From Mycolicibacterium stellerae (GTDB lineage: Bacteria > Actinomycetota > Actinomycetes > Mycobacteriales > Mycobacteriaceae): a stretch of 64,000 nt of DNA. Numbering within the stretch: the first letter of the stretch is position 1; each line of letters begins with the position of its first letter. Location: the NCBI RefSeq assembly GCF_003719305.1, contig NZ_RARC01000008.1, forward strand, positions 62,001-126,000. The letters are read 5' to 3'. This document shows positions 36,907 to 48,515 of the stretch, piece by piece. Below the pieces are notes generated by a model. It saw nothing but the letters and a program-made list of their open reading frames with translations, was not told the DNA's origin and made no database searches. Made by a program: the position numbers and the translations under genes.

Positions 36907-36933
36907 CTGGCCTGACCTCGGCCGAGGGGCCAG
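36907..36933 (+). terminator. Strong hairpin between hpf and secA1
   Basis: CTGGCC (36907-36912) pairs with GGCCAG (36928-36933). Inside, CCTCGGCCGAGG is a perfect 12-bp palindrome, so the stem is near-continuous with a TGA bulge. It lies 19 bp after the hpf stop. There is no T-run. It probably ends or attenuates hpf transcription before secA1. Confidence 0.5.
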
Positions 36934-37005
36934 TTCGACGAGTCACCTACGATGGACCTCGTCTAATACATCACGAGATCCATCAGACCCACAGGGGAAA
37001 TCAGC

Positions 37006-39819
<2,814 letters not shown>

Positions 39820-39852
39820 TCGACGCCGACGGTGTCTGGATGCACCGGTCCA

Positions 39853-40425
39853 TCACCCGATCTGAAGGGCCACCATGCGCCAGCGGCCATCGGTGACTTC
39901 GATGCGGCCCGCGATGGCCCGAACCCGTTGTCCCCTGGTGTAGGTCGCGAACACCTCGGCGGCCGTCGGCTGGTGTGGTTGGCGGTCATCGACGGCAGCG
40001 GTGCGCAGCCGCACCCGCCGCAGCACCGCCGCCTTGTCCGGCCCGGCTGCCCTGTTCAGCGTGAACACCATGTCCAGAAGCGGGGGCGTCAGCATCGGCC
40101 GCAGCGCAGCGATCGGCCTGCGCCGATCGATCACCTCGAGCACCCGTCGCAGCACGGCATCGGCGAAGGCAGCCGCTGCCGGAGGCGGCGCAACATGGGG
40201 AGCCGCCGGAGGCGGTGCGACGTGGGTGGGCACCTGCCGCTGTGCACGCCGAGACGAGCGGTGCAACGAGGCAGGCGTCGGGCATGCATCGAATGGCGGA
40301 GCCGGGCCGCCGGCGACATCGAATGGCGGAGCCGGGCCGCCGGCGACATCGTATGGCGGTGGTTCGTAGTCGACGACGGGCGTGGTGAACGCGCCCGCCT
40401 CGAACGGGATCTGCGATGCGGTCAA
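39853..40425 (-). CDS. Rv3235 family protein (Ala/Pro/Arg-rich)
   Basis: 190 residues if started at the TTG at 40425 (TASQIPFEAGAFTTPV); the frame is open further upstream, so the start is uncertain. The N-terminal third is low complexity with DVAGGPAPPF twice and HVAPPPAA twice. The C-terminal domain of about 100 residues (AFADAVLRRVLEVIDRRRPI to TDGRWRMVALQIG) matches the actinobacterial DUF6459/Rv3235 family. It is convergent with secA1, as Rv3235 is placed in M. tuberculosis. It may be a secretion-linked factor because of its neighbour, but no function is known. Confidence 0.72.
   Translation of the reverse strand: MTASQIPFEAGAFTTPVVDYEPPPYDVAGGPAPPFDVAGGPAPPFDACPTPASLHRSSRRAQRQVPTHVAPPPAAPHVAPPPAAAAFADAVLRRVLEVIDRRRPIAALRPMLTPPLLDMVFTLNRAAGPDKAAVLRRVRLRTAAVDDRQPHQPTAAEVFATYTRGQRVRAIAGRIEVTDGRWRMVALQIG
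40291..40350 (-). repeat. Exact 30-bp tandem repeat inside the Rv3235-like gene
   Basis: Two identical 30-bp units (40291-40320 and 40321-40350) encode the decapeptide DVAGGPAPPF twice on the minus strand. Being in frame, copy-number change would only lengthen the Pro/Gly-rich linker. Confidence 0.93.
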
Positions 40426-40599
40426 CGGACCTCTCCAGCACTTTTTCAACGACTGCAAGCGACGTCTGCTGGAGAGGAACAGACCTGTCCATGATCCCAT
40501 GGCTGGCGGGGCCCGCACGCACCCGTGATGCGTACGTACAGATTCGGCGGTTACCGTGTCGGGGTTCGGTGTGGGTCTAGGGGAGGGGTAGCGCCGCAT

Positions 40600-42009
40600 A
40601 TGGTGACCAGGTTGTCGGCGTCTGATGCGTCGTTTTTCGGCCTGGAGGACTCTTCGACGCCGATGTATGTGTCCTCGCTGGTGATTCTCCGCAAGCCTCG
40701 CGGCGGGCTGAGCTACGAGAGCCTGCTGGCAACGGTCGAACAGCGTCTGCCCCAGATTCCGCGATACCGGCAGAAGGTGCGAGAGGTGGCCCTCGGGCTG
40801 GCGCGGCCGGTCTGGGTCGACGACCGCGAGTTCGACATCACCTATCACGTCCGCAGGTCAGCGCTGCCGTCCCCGGGCAGCGATGCGCAGCTGCACGAGC
40901 TGGTGGCGAGGCTGGGGTCTCGCGCGCTGGACAAGACGCGTCCGCTGTGGGAGATGTACCTGGTCGAGGGGTTGGCCAGAAACCGCCTCGCCATCTACAC
41001 CAAGTCGCACCAGGCGCTGGTCAACGGAATGACGGCGCTCGAGATCGGGCACGTGATCGCCGACCGCTCGCAGAAGCCGCCAATGTTCGGGGAGGATATC
41101 TGGATCCCGGCACGCGAGCCTGGCGACGCCCAGCTGTTGCTGGGCGCCGTCGGTGAGTGGATCGCCCGGCCGGGCGCGCAGATAGCGGCCGTTCAATCCG
41201 CGGTCACCGAGATGGCCACCAACTCGGGGGAGCTGCTCGAGGTCGGCAGGCGGTTCAGCGCCGCCGCGCGGACCTTCGCCAGGGGCACCGCGCCGTCCAG
41301 CCCGCTCAACGCCAAGGTGTCGCGCAACCGCCGGTTTACCGTTGCCAGCGCCAAGCTGGAGGACTACCGAAACCTGCGCGCCCGTTACGACTGCGATGTC
41401 AACGACGTCGTGCTCGCGGTGATCGCGGGTGCCCTGCGGAACTGGCTCCTGTCGCGGGGCGAGCCGGTTGCGCCGACGGCCACCGTGCGGGCGATGGCTC
41501 CGATGTCGGTGTACCCGGACGAAGAGCTGGATTCGTCGGGTCCGGGTCAGGCGATCAGCGAGGTATCGCCGTTCCTCGTCGACCTACCCGTGGGTGAGGG
41601 CAACGCGGTGGTGCGGCTATCCCAGATCGCGCACATGACGGAGTCGCACCCGACGGCCGCCAGCCTCGTCGATGCAAGGACCATCGTCACCCTGTCCGGT
41701 TTCGCGCCACCGACCCTGCACGCCATGGGAATTCGGGTCGCGACCACATACCCCGCGCGGCAGTTCAACCTGCTGATCACCAACGTGCCGGGCGCCCAGA
41801 AGCAGATGTACATCGCGGGCACCAAGCTGCTCGAGACCTATGCGGTGCCGCCGCTGCTGAACAACCAGGTGCTGGCGATCGGCGTCACCTCCTACAACGG
41901 CATGCTCTATTTCGGAATCAACGCCGATCGCGACGCGATGAGCGACGTCGACGTCCTGCCGTCTTTGCTGCGCGAATCCCTCGACGAACTGCTCGAAGCC
42001 GCTCAGTAA
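40600..42009 (+). CDS. WS/DGAT-family acyltransferase (Tgs3-like)
   Basis: 469 residues from the ATG at 40600 with GGGAGGGG upstream. The frame opens earlier, at 40525, without support. Fold segments LSASDASFFGLED, RPLWEMYLVEGL and NVPGAQKQMYIAGTKLLETYAV are those of the wax-ester/diacylglycerol acyltransferase family. The catalytic HHxxxDG is altered to SHQALVNG, with the second His kept but the first His and the Asp lost. In M. tuberculosis this locus is two genes, Rv3234c (tgs3) and Rv3233c; here it is one intact ORF. Triacylglycerol synthesis is doubtful given the motif. Confidence 0.85.
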   Translation: MVTRLSASDASFFGLEDSSTPMYVSSLVILRKPRGGLSYESLLATVEQRLPQIPRYRQKVREVALGLARPVWVDDREFDITYHVRRSALPSPGSDAQLHELVARLGSRALDKTRPLWEMYLVEGLARNRLAIYTKSHQALVNGMTALEIGHVIADRSQKPPMFGEDIWIPAREPGDAQLLLGAVGEWIARPGAQIAAVQSAVTEMATNSGELLEVGRRFSAAARTFARGTAPSSPLNAKVSRNRRFTVASAKLEDYRNLRARYDCDVNDVVLAVIAGALRNWLLSRGEPVAPTATVRAMAPMSVYPDEELDSSGPGQAISEVSPFLVDLPVGEGNAVVRLSQIAHMTESHPTAASLVDARTIVTLSGFAPPTLHAMGIRVATTYPARQFNLLITNVPGAQKQMYIAGTKLLETYAVPPLLNNQVLAIGVTSYNGMLYFGINADRDAMSDVDVLPSLLRESLDELLEAAQ

Positions 42010-42043
42010 CGCAATCGTTGCGCGGCGGGGTATTGACGAAGGC

Positions 42044-43801
42044 GTGCAACCCGGTTCGAATGAATTCACCATGACCATCAGCAGTGAATCTCCTGAAACC
42101 TCGAAAGACTCCGCCGCCCCGGCGCGTACCACAGCAGGGCAGCCCGTATCGCATCCGATCTTCGCGGTACCGATCGATGACGAACGGCACGCCCGCAACC
42201 GCGGGCTCGACAAGGTGGTGTTCGGCGTCACCGCCGTAATTGCCCTCGGGTTCCTGGTGTGGGGCTTCGTCAGCACCGAAACGTTGGCCGGCGCATCGGG
42301 GTCCGCACTGACCTGGGTGATGGACAACGTGGGCTGGCTGTTCGTGTTGACCGCCTCCGGGTTCGTGGTGTTCGTGCTGTGGCTTGCGCTTGGCCGGTTC
42401 GGTGCCATCCCGTTGGGCTGTGACGACGAGGAGCCCGAGTTCCGGACCATTTCCTGGGTGGCGATGATGTTCAGCGCGGGCATGGGTATCGGCCTGATGT
42501 TCTTCGGCGTCGCCGAGCCGCTCACCCACTTCGCGACGCCACCGCCGGGCACCGGTGCCGCCGGGAATCCCGAGGCGGTGCAGACCGCGATGGCCACCAC
42601 GCTCTTCCACTGGACGTTGCATCCGTGGGCGATCTACGCGGTCGTCGGGCTCGCGATCGCCTACGGCGTCTACCGGAAGGGCCGCATGCAGTTGATCAGC
42701 GCGGCGTTCGAGCCGCTGTTGGGTAACCGCGCCAACGGGCCGGGCGGCAAGGTCATCGACATGCTGGCGATCTTCGCGACCCTCTTCGGCTCGGCGGCTT
42801 CACTCGGGCTCGGTGCACTGCAGATCCGCAGCGGGCTGCACATCGTCGCGGGCGTCAGCGAGACCGGCAACACGGTGCTGGTCGTCATCATCACGGTGCT
42901 CACTGTCGCGTTTGTGCTGTCGGCGGTATCCGGTGTGGCCAGGGGCATTCAGTGGCTGTCGAACATCAACATGGTGCTTGCCTTGCTGCTCGCGGCATTC
43001 GTGTTCGTAGTCGGGCCAACCATTTTCATCCTCAACCTTCTGCCCACCTCACTGGGCAGCTACTTCCAAGACATCGCGATGATGTCGGCGCGTACCGGGG
43101 CCGAAGGCACCGATGTCGACACCTGGCTGCAGTCCTGGACGATCTTCTACTGGGCGTGGTGGATCTCCTGGACGCCCTTCGTCGGCATGTTCATCGCCAG
43201 GATCTCGCGTGGCCGCACGATTCGTCAGTTCGTCACCGGTGTGCTGCTGGTGCCGAGCCTGGTGTCTTTGGTGTGGTTCTGCGTGTTCGGCGGCGCGGCG
43301 ATCAAGGTCCAGCAGGACGGCGTCGACCTGGCCGGTGAGGGCAGCATCGAGGCGCAGCTGTTCGGCCTGCTCGACCAGTATCCGATTGCGATCATCGCCA
43401 GCGTGCTGGTGATGGTGTTGGTGGCGATCTTCTTCGTTTCCGGCGCCGACGCCGCCTCGATCGTGATGGGCTCGCTGTCCGAACGGGGAACGATCAAACC
43501 CAGCAGGGGCACCGTCATCTTCTGGGGCGTCGCGATGGGCGCCGTCGCCGCGGTGATGCTGCTGGTCGGCGGGGAGGACGCACTCACCGGCCTGCAGACG
43601 ATCACCATCATCGCCGCACTGCCGTTTGTGCTCGTGATGGTGGGCCTGGCCGTCGCGCTGGTCAAGGACCTGCGTCAGGATCCACTGATGGTGCGCCGCA
43701 GATACGCCGCAGACGCGGTGGACAGCGCCGTCGTACACGGCGTCACCGAACACGGCGACGACTTCATGATCTCGGTGGAGAAGGATCCCAAGAGGAGCTG
43801 A
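42044..43801 (+). CDS. BCCT-family transporter (glycine betaine/choline/carnitine type)
   Basis: 585 residues from a GTG at 42044; an ATG at 42071 would give 576. Twelve membrane segments with the family signatures GMGIGLMFFGVAEPLTHF and WTIFYWAWWISWTPFVGMFIARISRGRTIRQF, which form the Trp-rich quaternary-amine binding region. It would import an osmoprotectant with Na+ or H+. It sits between the WS/DGAT gene and ppk2, where M. tuberculosis has no transporter, so it looks like a gene gained or kept in this lineage. Confidence 0.9.
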   Translation: MQPGSNEFTMTISSESPETSKDSAAPARTTAGQPVSHPIFAVPIDDERHARNRGLDKVVFGVTAVIALGFLVWGFVSTETLAGASGSALTWVMDNVGWLFVLTASGFVVFVLWLALGRFGAIPLGCDDEEPEFRTISWVAMMFSAGMGIGLMFFGVAEPLTHFATPPPGTGAAGNPEAVQTAMATTLFHWTLHPWAIYAVVGLAIAYGVYRKGRMQLISAAFEPLLGNRANGPGGKVIDMLAIFATLFGSAASLGLGALQIRSGLHIVAGVSETGNTVLVVIITVLTVAFVLSAVSGVARGIQWLSNINMVLALLLAAFVFVVGPTIFILNLLPTSLGSYFQDIAMMSARTGAEGTDVDTWLQSWTIFYWAWWISWTPFVGMFIARISRGRTIRQFVTGVLLVPSLVSLVWFCVFGGAAIKVQQDGVDLAGEGSIEAQLFGLLDQYPIAIIASVLVMVLVAIFFVSGADAASIVMGSLSERGTIKPSRGTVIFWGVAMGAVAAVMLLVGGEDALTGLQTITIIAALPFVLVMVGLAVALVKDLRQDPLMVRRRYAADAVDSAVVHGVTEHGDDFMISVEKDPKRS

Positions 43802-43845
43802 CGGTTCGCCGCGCGACAAACGTCGATGGCTCCTACGATGCGCGG

Positions 43846-44706
43846 ATGGGTACGAAAAAGCCGAACGGTAAATCGGGCGCCAAGGCAGGCAAGCCCAAGA
43901 AGCGCAAGATTTCGCCAGAGGTTTACGAGGCCGAAATATTCCGTCTTCAAACGGAATTCGTGAAGCTCCAGGAGTGGGTGCGACATACCGGCGCCCGCGT
44001 CGTCATAGTCTTCGAAGGGCGCGACGCCGCAGGCAAAGGCGGAACGATCAAGCGGATCACCGAATATCTGAGTCCGCGCATCGCCCGGATCGCCGCGCTT
44101 CCGGCGCCGTCGGATCGTGAGCGGGGCCAGTGGTATTACCAGCGCTACATCGCGCAACTGCCCGCGAAGGGAGAGATCGTGTTGTTCGACCGGTCGTGGT
44201 ACAACCGGGCGGGCGTCGAGAAGGTCATGGGATTCTGTACCCCGCAAGAACATTCGCTGTTTTTGCGGCAGACCCCGATTTTCGAGCAGATGCTGATCGA
44301 GGACGGCGTCCTGTTGCGGAAGTACTGGTTCTCGGTCTCGGATGACGAGCAGTTGCGGCGGTTCAAGTCCAGGCTCAATGACCCGGTGCGGCAATGGAAG
44401 CTCAGTCCGATGGATCTGGAATCGGTGTACCGCTGGGAGGACTATTCCAGGGCCAAGGACGAGATGATGGTGCACACCGACACGGCCGCGAGTCCGTGGT
44501 ACGTCGTCGAATCCGACATCAAGAAGCATGCCCGGTTGAACATGATGGCCCATCTGTTGTCGACCTTGGAGTACGAGGACGTCGAACACTCGAAGGTCGA
44601 GTTGCCGGAGCGGCCCGTTCTCAGCGGTAACTACCAGCGACCACCGCGGGAACTGTCGAAGTACGTCGACGACCACGTCGTCGCGCTGATGGGGGACGCC
44701 GAATGA
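43846..44706 (+). CDS. ppk2: Polyphosphate kinase 2
   Basis: 286 residues, single-domain PPK2. Walker A FEGRDAAGKGGTIKR and Walker B DRSWYNRAGVE, with the lid segment between them. It transfers phosphate between polyphosphate and nucleotides, favouring NTP (often GTP) synthesis. The N-terminus is a Lys-rich stretch (KKPNGKSGAKAGKPKKRK) that could bind polyanions. Corresponds to Rv3232c. The next gene follows after 17 bp. Confidence 0.93.
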   Translation: MGTKKPNGKSGAKAGKPKKRKISPEVYEAEIFRLQTEFVKLQEWVRHTGARVVIVFEGRDAAGKGGTIKRITEYLSPRIARIAALPAPSDRERGQWYYQRYIAQLPAKGEIVLFDRSWYNRAGVEKVMGFCTPQEHSLFLRQTPIFEQMLIEDGVLLRKYWFSVSDDEQLRRFKSRLNDPVRQWKLSPMDLESVYRWEDYSRAKDEMMVHTDTAASPWYVVESDIKKHARLNMMAHLLSTLEYEDVEHSKVELPERPVLSGNYQRPPRELSKYVDDHVVALMGDAE

Positions 44707-44723
44707 CACGCTAACCTCCCCTG

Positions 44724-45260
44724 GTGCGTGTCTACGTTCCTGCGACCCTGGCGATGCTGGCGCAGCTCGTCTCCGGCCGGGAGCTGCGCGCCGTCAACGG
44801 CACGGCATTCGCGGTGACGCCGACGCTGCGCGAGTCCTACGCCGAGGGTGACGACGAGGAACTGGCCGACGTGGCCCTGCGGGAGGCGGCGCTGGCATCC
44901 GTGCGGCTGCTGGCCGGGGCAGGCGACGAGGCTGATCGCGATGTCGCAGACCGAACGGCTGCGCCCGCGGAGCTGCCGCCGCGGCGCGCCGTGCTGGTCG
45001 CCGAGGTGGACGACGTCAAGGCCCGCCCCGACCTCGACGACGCCGTGGTGCGGTTGACGGGGCCGGTCGCCATCGACGACGTGATCGCCGTCTACGTCGA
45101 CAACGAAGCCGCCGAGGAGGCCGTGCTGGCCGCGATCGACGCGATCGACGCCGCCGATCTGGGCGACGAGGACGCCGAGCTGACCGTCGGCGATGCGCAG
45201 GACCACGATCTGGCCTGGTACGCCACCCAGGAACTGCCGTTCCTGCTTGAATTTCTCTAG
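44724..45260 (+). CDS. Conserved hypothetical protein (Rv3231c-like)
   Basis: 178 residues, GTG start. No recognised catalytic motif. Mostly acidic helix-rich sequence with a regular alternation of Ala/Asp/Val ([29 protein letters not shown]). It matches the conserved mycobacterial family at this locus, annotated as DUF6912-like. It lies 17 bp after ppk2, so the two are probably co-transcribed. Function unknown. Confidence 0.75.
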   Translation: MRVYVPATLAMLAQLVSGRELRAVNGTAFAVTPTLRESYAEGDDEELADVALREAALASVRLLAGAGDEADRDVADRTAAPAELPPRRAVLVAEVDDVKARPDLDDAVVRLTGPVAIDDVIAVYVDNEAAEEAVLAAIDAIDAADLGDEDAELTVGDAQDHDLAWYATQELPFLLEFL

Positions 45261-45280
45261 CTTCGAGTGGATACGGAAGC

Positions 45281-45304
45281 GTAAGTTACGGTACCGTAGG
45301 TTGC
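45281..45304. promoter_or_regulatory. Operator copy 1, before the desaturase ferredoxin reductase
   Basis: GTAAGTTACG (45281-45290), N4, CGTAGGTTGC (45295-45304) is an imperfect copy of the perfect 10+4+10 palindrome found before desA3, with the same spacing. A -10-like TACCGT (45292-45297) sits inside it, 7 bp before the GTG at 45305, so the transcript may be leaderless. Confidence 0.65.
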
Positions 45305-46447
45305 GTGGCCAAGAACTCCATAAAGGTGTCGGCCAATGTCGCCGACACCGTGCGACCGAAGATCGCCGGCGCGAAGAAACACCCGGGCTGGCACGCCCTG
45401 CGCACCATCGCTGAGCGGATCACCACACCGCTGTTGCCAGACGACTACCTGAAGCTCGCCAACCCGCTGTGGTCGGCCCGTGAGCTGCGGGGACGTGTGG
45501 TGGAGGTGCGTCCGGAGACCGTCGACTCCGCGACGCTGGTCATCAAGCCGGGGTGGGGTTTCTCGTTCGATTACCAACCCGGTCAGTACGTCGGCATCGG
45601 ACTGTTGGTGGACGGCCGCTGGCGGTGGCGGTCCTACTCGCTGACCTCGAGCCCGGTGACATCGGGCCCAAGCCGAACCATCACCATCACGGTCAAGGCC
45701 ATGCCCGAGGGGTTCCTGTCGACGCACCTCGTCGGCGGGGTGGCGCCAGGCACGATCGTGCGACTGGCCGCGCCGCAGGGCAACTTCACGTTGCCCGATC
45801 CGGCGCCGGCCGCCGTACTTTTCATCACCGCCGGGTCAGGTATCACCCCGGTGATGTCGATGCTGCGCACGCTGTCGCGGCGAGACCAGATCACCGACAT
45901 CGTGCACTTGCATTCCGCGCCAACGGAATCCGACCTGATGTTCGCCGCCGAGCTGGCCGAGCTTGCGCGCAACCACCCCGGATACCGGCTTCGCGTGCGC
46001 GCGACGCGCGAGGCGGGCCGGCTCGACTTCTCCCGGCTCGATGACGAGGTGCCTGACTGGCGCGACCGCCAGACCTGGACCTGCGGGCCGGAGGGAATGC
46101 TGACCGCCGCCGAGGATCTCTGGTCGTCGGCCGGTCTGAAGGAGCAGCTGCATCAGGAGCGCTTCGCGGCCGCCCGCACGGCGGTGCACGGCCAGGGCGG
46201 CACGGTCGAGTTCGCCCGCAGCGGGAAATCGGTCACCGTGGACGCCGCGACGCCACTGATGGACGCGGGCGAGGGCGCGGGTGTCCGGATGCCGTTCGGC
46301 TGCCGAATGGGGATCTGTCAGTCCTGTGTCGTCGGGCTGCTTGATGGACACGTGCGTGACCTGCGCACAGGCGTGGAACACGAACCGGGAAGCCGGGTAC
46401 AGACGTGCATTTCCGCAGCATCTGGCGATTGCGTGCTGGACGCATAG
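45305..46447 (+). CDS. Ferredoxin reductase-type electron donor of DesA3 (Rv3230c-like)
   Basis: 380 residues, GTG start directly next to the operator. After a roughly 60-residue helical N-terminal segment come the FAD-binding motif [11 protein letters not shown], the NAD(P)-binding [11 protein letters not shown], and a C-terminal plant-type [2Fe-2S] domain with CRMGICQSC and a fourth Cys in QTCISA. This FNR-ferredoxin fusion supplies electrons to the membrane desaturase. It forms a functional pair with desA3 downstream (75-bp gap with its own operator), as with Rv3230c-Rv3229c. Confidence 0.9.
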   Translation: MAKNSIKVSANVADTVRPKIAGAKKHPGWHALRTIAERITTPLLPDDYLKLANPLWSARELRGRVVEVRPETVDSATLVIKPGWGFSFDYQPGQYVGIGLLVDGRWRWRSYSLTSSPVTSGPSRTITITVKAMPEGFLSTHLVGGVAPGTIVRLAAPQGNFTLPDPAPAAVLFITAGSGITPVMSMLRTLSRRDQITDIVHLHSAPTESDLMFAAELAELARNHPGYRLRVRATREAGRLDFSRLDDEVPDWRDRQTWTCGPEGMLTAAEDLWSSAGLKEQLHQERFAAARTAVHGQGGTVEFARSGKSVTVDAATPLMDAGEGAGVRMPFGCRMGICQSCVVGLLDGHVRDLRTGVEHEPGSRVQTCISAASGDCVLDA

Positions 46448-46460
46448 ACTTTACTGGCTG

Positions 46461-46484
46461 GTAACCTACGCGACCGTAGGTTAC
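46461..46484. promoter_or_regulatory. Operator copy 2, before desA3 (perfect palindrome)
   Basis: GTAACCTACG (46461-46470), CGAC, CGTAGGTTAC (46475-46484) are perfect 10-bp inverted repeats. The same element stands in front of the ferredoxin reductase gene. It lies 39 bp before the desA3 ATG. The size and symmetry fit a TetR-family dimer site, and a TetR gene follows desA3. Confidence 0.75.
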
Positions 46485-46522
46485 GTTAGAGTAGGTACTA
46501 CAAAAGGGAAGGGGGCCCAACG

Positions 46523-47806
46523 ATGGCTATCACCGACGTTCCGGCATTCGCGCACTTGACCGAAGCCGACATCGACAATCTGGCTTTCGAGCTGGACACC
46601 ATCCGCCAGGACATTGAGGACTCTCGGGGTGAGCGCGACTCGCGCTACATCCGCCGCACCATCGCCGCGCAGCGGGCGCTCGAGGTGGCAGGCCGCCTCA
46701 TGCTGGCCGCCGGATCGAAGCGCTCGGCCTGGTGGGCCGGGACCGTCACTCTGGGCGTCTCCAAGATCATCGAGAACATGGAGATCGGCCACAACGTCAT
46801 GCACGGCCAGTGGGATTGGATGAACGATCCCGAGATCCACTCCTCTACATGGGAGTGGGATATGGGCGGGGCGTCCAAGCACTGGCGCTTCACCCACAAC
46901 TTCATGCATCACAAGTACACCAACATCCTTGGCATGGACGACGACGTCGGCTACGGCACGCTTCGCGTCACAAGGGATCAGCGGTGGAAACCGTTCAATC
47001 TCGGCAACATCCTCTACAACACCATCCTCGCGATCGGGTTCGAGTGGGGTGTCGGCCTGCAACACCTGGAGCTCGGCAAGATCTCCAAGGGTCGCGACGA
47101 CCGCGCCGCCACCATGAAACGGGTGAAGGAATTCGGCGTGAAGGCCGGTCATCAGGTGGCCAAGGACTACATCGCCTACCCGGCGCTGACGTCGCTGTCC
47201 CCAAGGGCGAGCTTCATGTCGACGCTGAAGGCCAATGCGGTGGCCAACGTCATCCGCAACGTCTGGTCCAACGCAGTGATCTTCTGCGGTCATTTCCCTG
47301 ACGGCGCAGAGAAATTCACCAAAACCGACATGGTCGGCGAGAGCAAGGGTCAGTGGTATCTGCGCCAGATGCTCGGCAGTGCCAACTTCGAGAACGGCCC
47401 GGCGCTGCGGTTCATGAGCGGCAACCTGTGTTACCAGATCGAACACCACCTCTATCCGGATCTGCCGAGCAACCGGCTCCACGAGATTTCGCTGCGGGTC
47501 AAGGACGTGTGCGACAAGTACGACCTGCCGTACACGACGGGATCGTTCTTGGTGCAGTACGGCAAGACATGGCGGACGATCGCCAAGCTGTCACTGCCGG
47601 ACCGCTACCTGCGCGACACCGCCGACGACGCACCCGAGACGCGCAGCGAGCGGATGTTCACCGACCTGGAGCCCGGCTTCGCGGCCATCGATCCGGCCAC
47701 CGGCCGACGTCGCGGTCTGAACACCGCGATCGCGACGGTGCGGCAGTGGCGACGCGATAGGCGCGCGGCCAAGCAAGCGGCTGGCTCCGACGACCTGGCA
47801 GCCTGA
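46523..47806 (+). CDS. desA3: Membrane acyl-CoA (stearoyl-CoA) delta-9 desaturase DesA3
   Basis: 427 residues, ATG with purine-rich GGGAAGGGGG upstream. The His boxes of membrane fatty-acid desaturases are in order: HNVMH, HNFMHHKYT and EHHLYPD, which hold the di-iron site. DesA3 turns stearoyl-CoA into oleoyl-CoA with electrons from the reductase upstream and is the target of thiocarlide in M. tuberculosis. It is separately controlled by operator copy 2 but shares the element with its reductase gene. Confidence 0.93.
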   Translation: MAITDVPAFAHLTEADIDNLAFELDTIRQDIEDSRGERDSRYIRRTIAAQRALEVAGRLMLAAGSKRSAWWAGTVTLGVSKIIENMEIGHNVMHGQWDWMNDPEIHSSTWEWDMGGASKHWRFTHNFMHHKYTNILGMDDDVGYGTLRVTRDQRWKPFNLGNILYNTILAIGFEWGVGLQHLELGKISKGRDDRAATMKRVKEFGVKAGHQVAKDYIAYPALTSLSPRASFMSTLKANAVANVIRNVWSNAVIFCGHFPDGAEKFTKTDMVGESKGQWYLRQMLGSANFENGPALRFMSGNLCYQIEHHLYPDLPSNRLHEISLRVKDVCDKYDLPYTTGSFLVQYGKTWRTIAKLSLPDRYLRDTADDAPETRSERMFTDLEPGFAAIDPATGRRRGLNTAIATVRQWRRDRRAAKQAAGSDDLAA

Positions 47807-47834
47807 GACTGGACCAGCGGGTTACAGTTAGGCG

Positions 47835-48485
47835 GTGTCGCCGCCAGATAATCGCGGGGCGAGGTCACGGCTGACCTCCCGCGGTGTCGCGACCCGTAAC
47901 CGGATCGTGCTCGCCGCCGCTGAGATCATGCATGCCCAGGGCGTCGCGACGACGACCATCGACGAGGTGCTTGCCGCGAGCGCGACCAGCAAGTCGCAGT
48001 TCTATCAGCACTTCGACGACAAGTCCGAGCTGGTTTACGAAGTCATCACGCTGCGCGCCGACGAGATTCTGTCCTGGCAGCGGTTGCGGCTGGAGAAGGT
48101 GGATTCGCTACGCGGGCTTCATCAATGGCGTGACGCGATGGTGCAGCGCTGTGTGTTGCGCCGTGGCCTGTGGGGCTGTGAGCTGGGGTCGCTGGCCGCC
48201 GAACTGTCGGATACCGACGACAAGGCTAGGGCCTCGCTGGCCGAGCATTTCGCCGAATGGCGGGCGATTCTGGCGGGCGCACTGGAGCGGATGCGCGACA
48301 ATGGGGTGCTGAGCACAGACATCGACGCTCCCGCGCTGGCGACCGGGCTTCTGGCCGCCGTCGAGGGCGGTTACCTGCTGTCCCAGACCGCGCACGACCC
48401 GCGTCTGATGCAGATATCGCTCAATGCTGCGATCTCCCACATCATGTCGTTTGCCCCAGACAGCAGCGAGCGGGCCAGTCGCTGA
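47835..48485 (+). CDS. TetR-family regulator next to desA3
   Basis: 216 residues, GTG start. N-terminal HTH GVATTTIDEVLAASATSKSQFYQHFDDKSEL (about residues 38-68), and a C-terminal helical domain with a WGCELGSLAAEL segment like the AcrR/QacR group (TetR_C_6-like). A -10-like TACAGT (47823-47828) sits 6 bp before the GTG, again suggesting a leaderless mRNA. By context it is the likely regulator of the reductase-desA3 pair, as DesT is for desaturase genes in Pseudomonas; this is an inference. A hairpin terminator spans its stop codon. Confidence 0.83.
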   Translation: MSPPDNRGARSRLTSRGVATRNRIVLAAAEIMHAQGVATTTIDEVLAASATSKSQFYQHFDDKSELVYEVITLRADEILSWQRLRLEKVDSLRGLHQWRDAMVQRCVLRRGLWGCELGSLAAELSDTDDKARASLAEHFAEWRAILAGALERMRDNGVLSTDIDAPALATGLLAAVEGGYLLSQTAHDPRLMQISLNAAISHIMSFAPDSSERASR

Positions 48486-48497
48486 CTGGCCCGCTCG
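48467..48497. terminator. Perfect 14-bp hairpin across the TetR stop codon
   Basis: CGAGCGGGCCAGTC (48467-48480), loop GCT, then GACTGGCCCGCTCG (48484-48497). It includes the last codons and stop of the TetR gene, and the lipoprotein gene ends 19 bp further on the other strand, so it can serve both convergent genes. Confidence 0.75.
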
Positions 48498-48515
48498 GTC
48501 TGACTGCTGTCTTAG

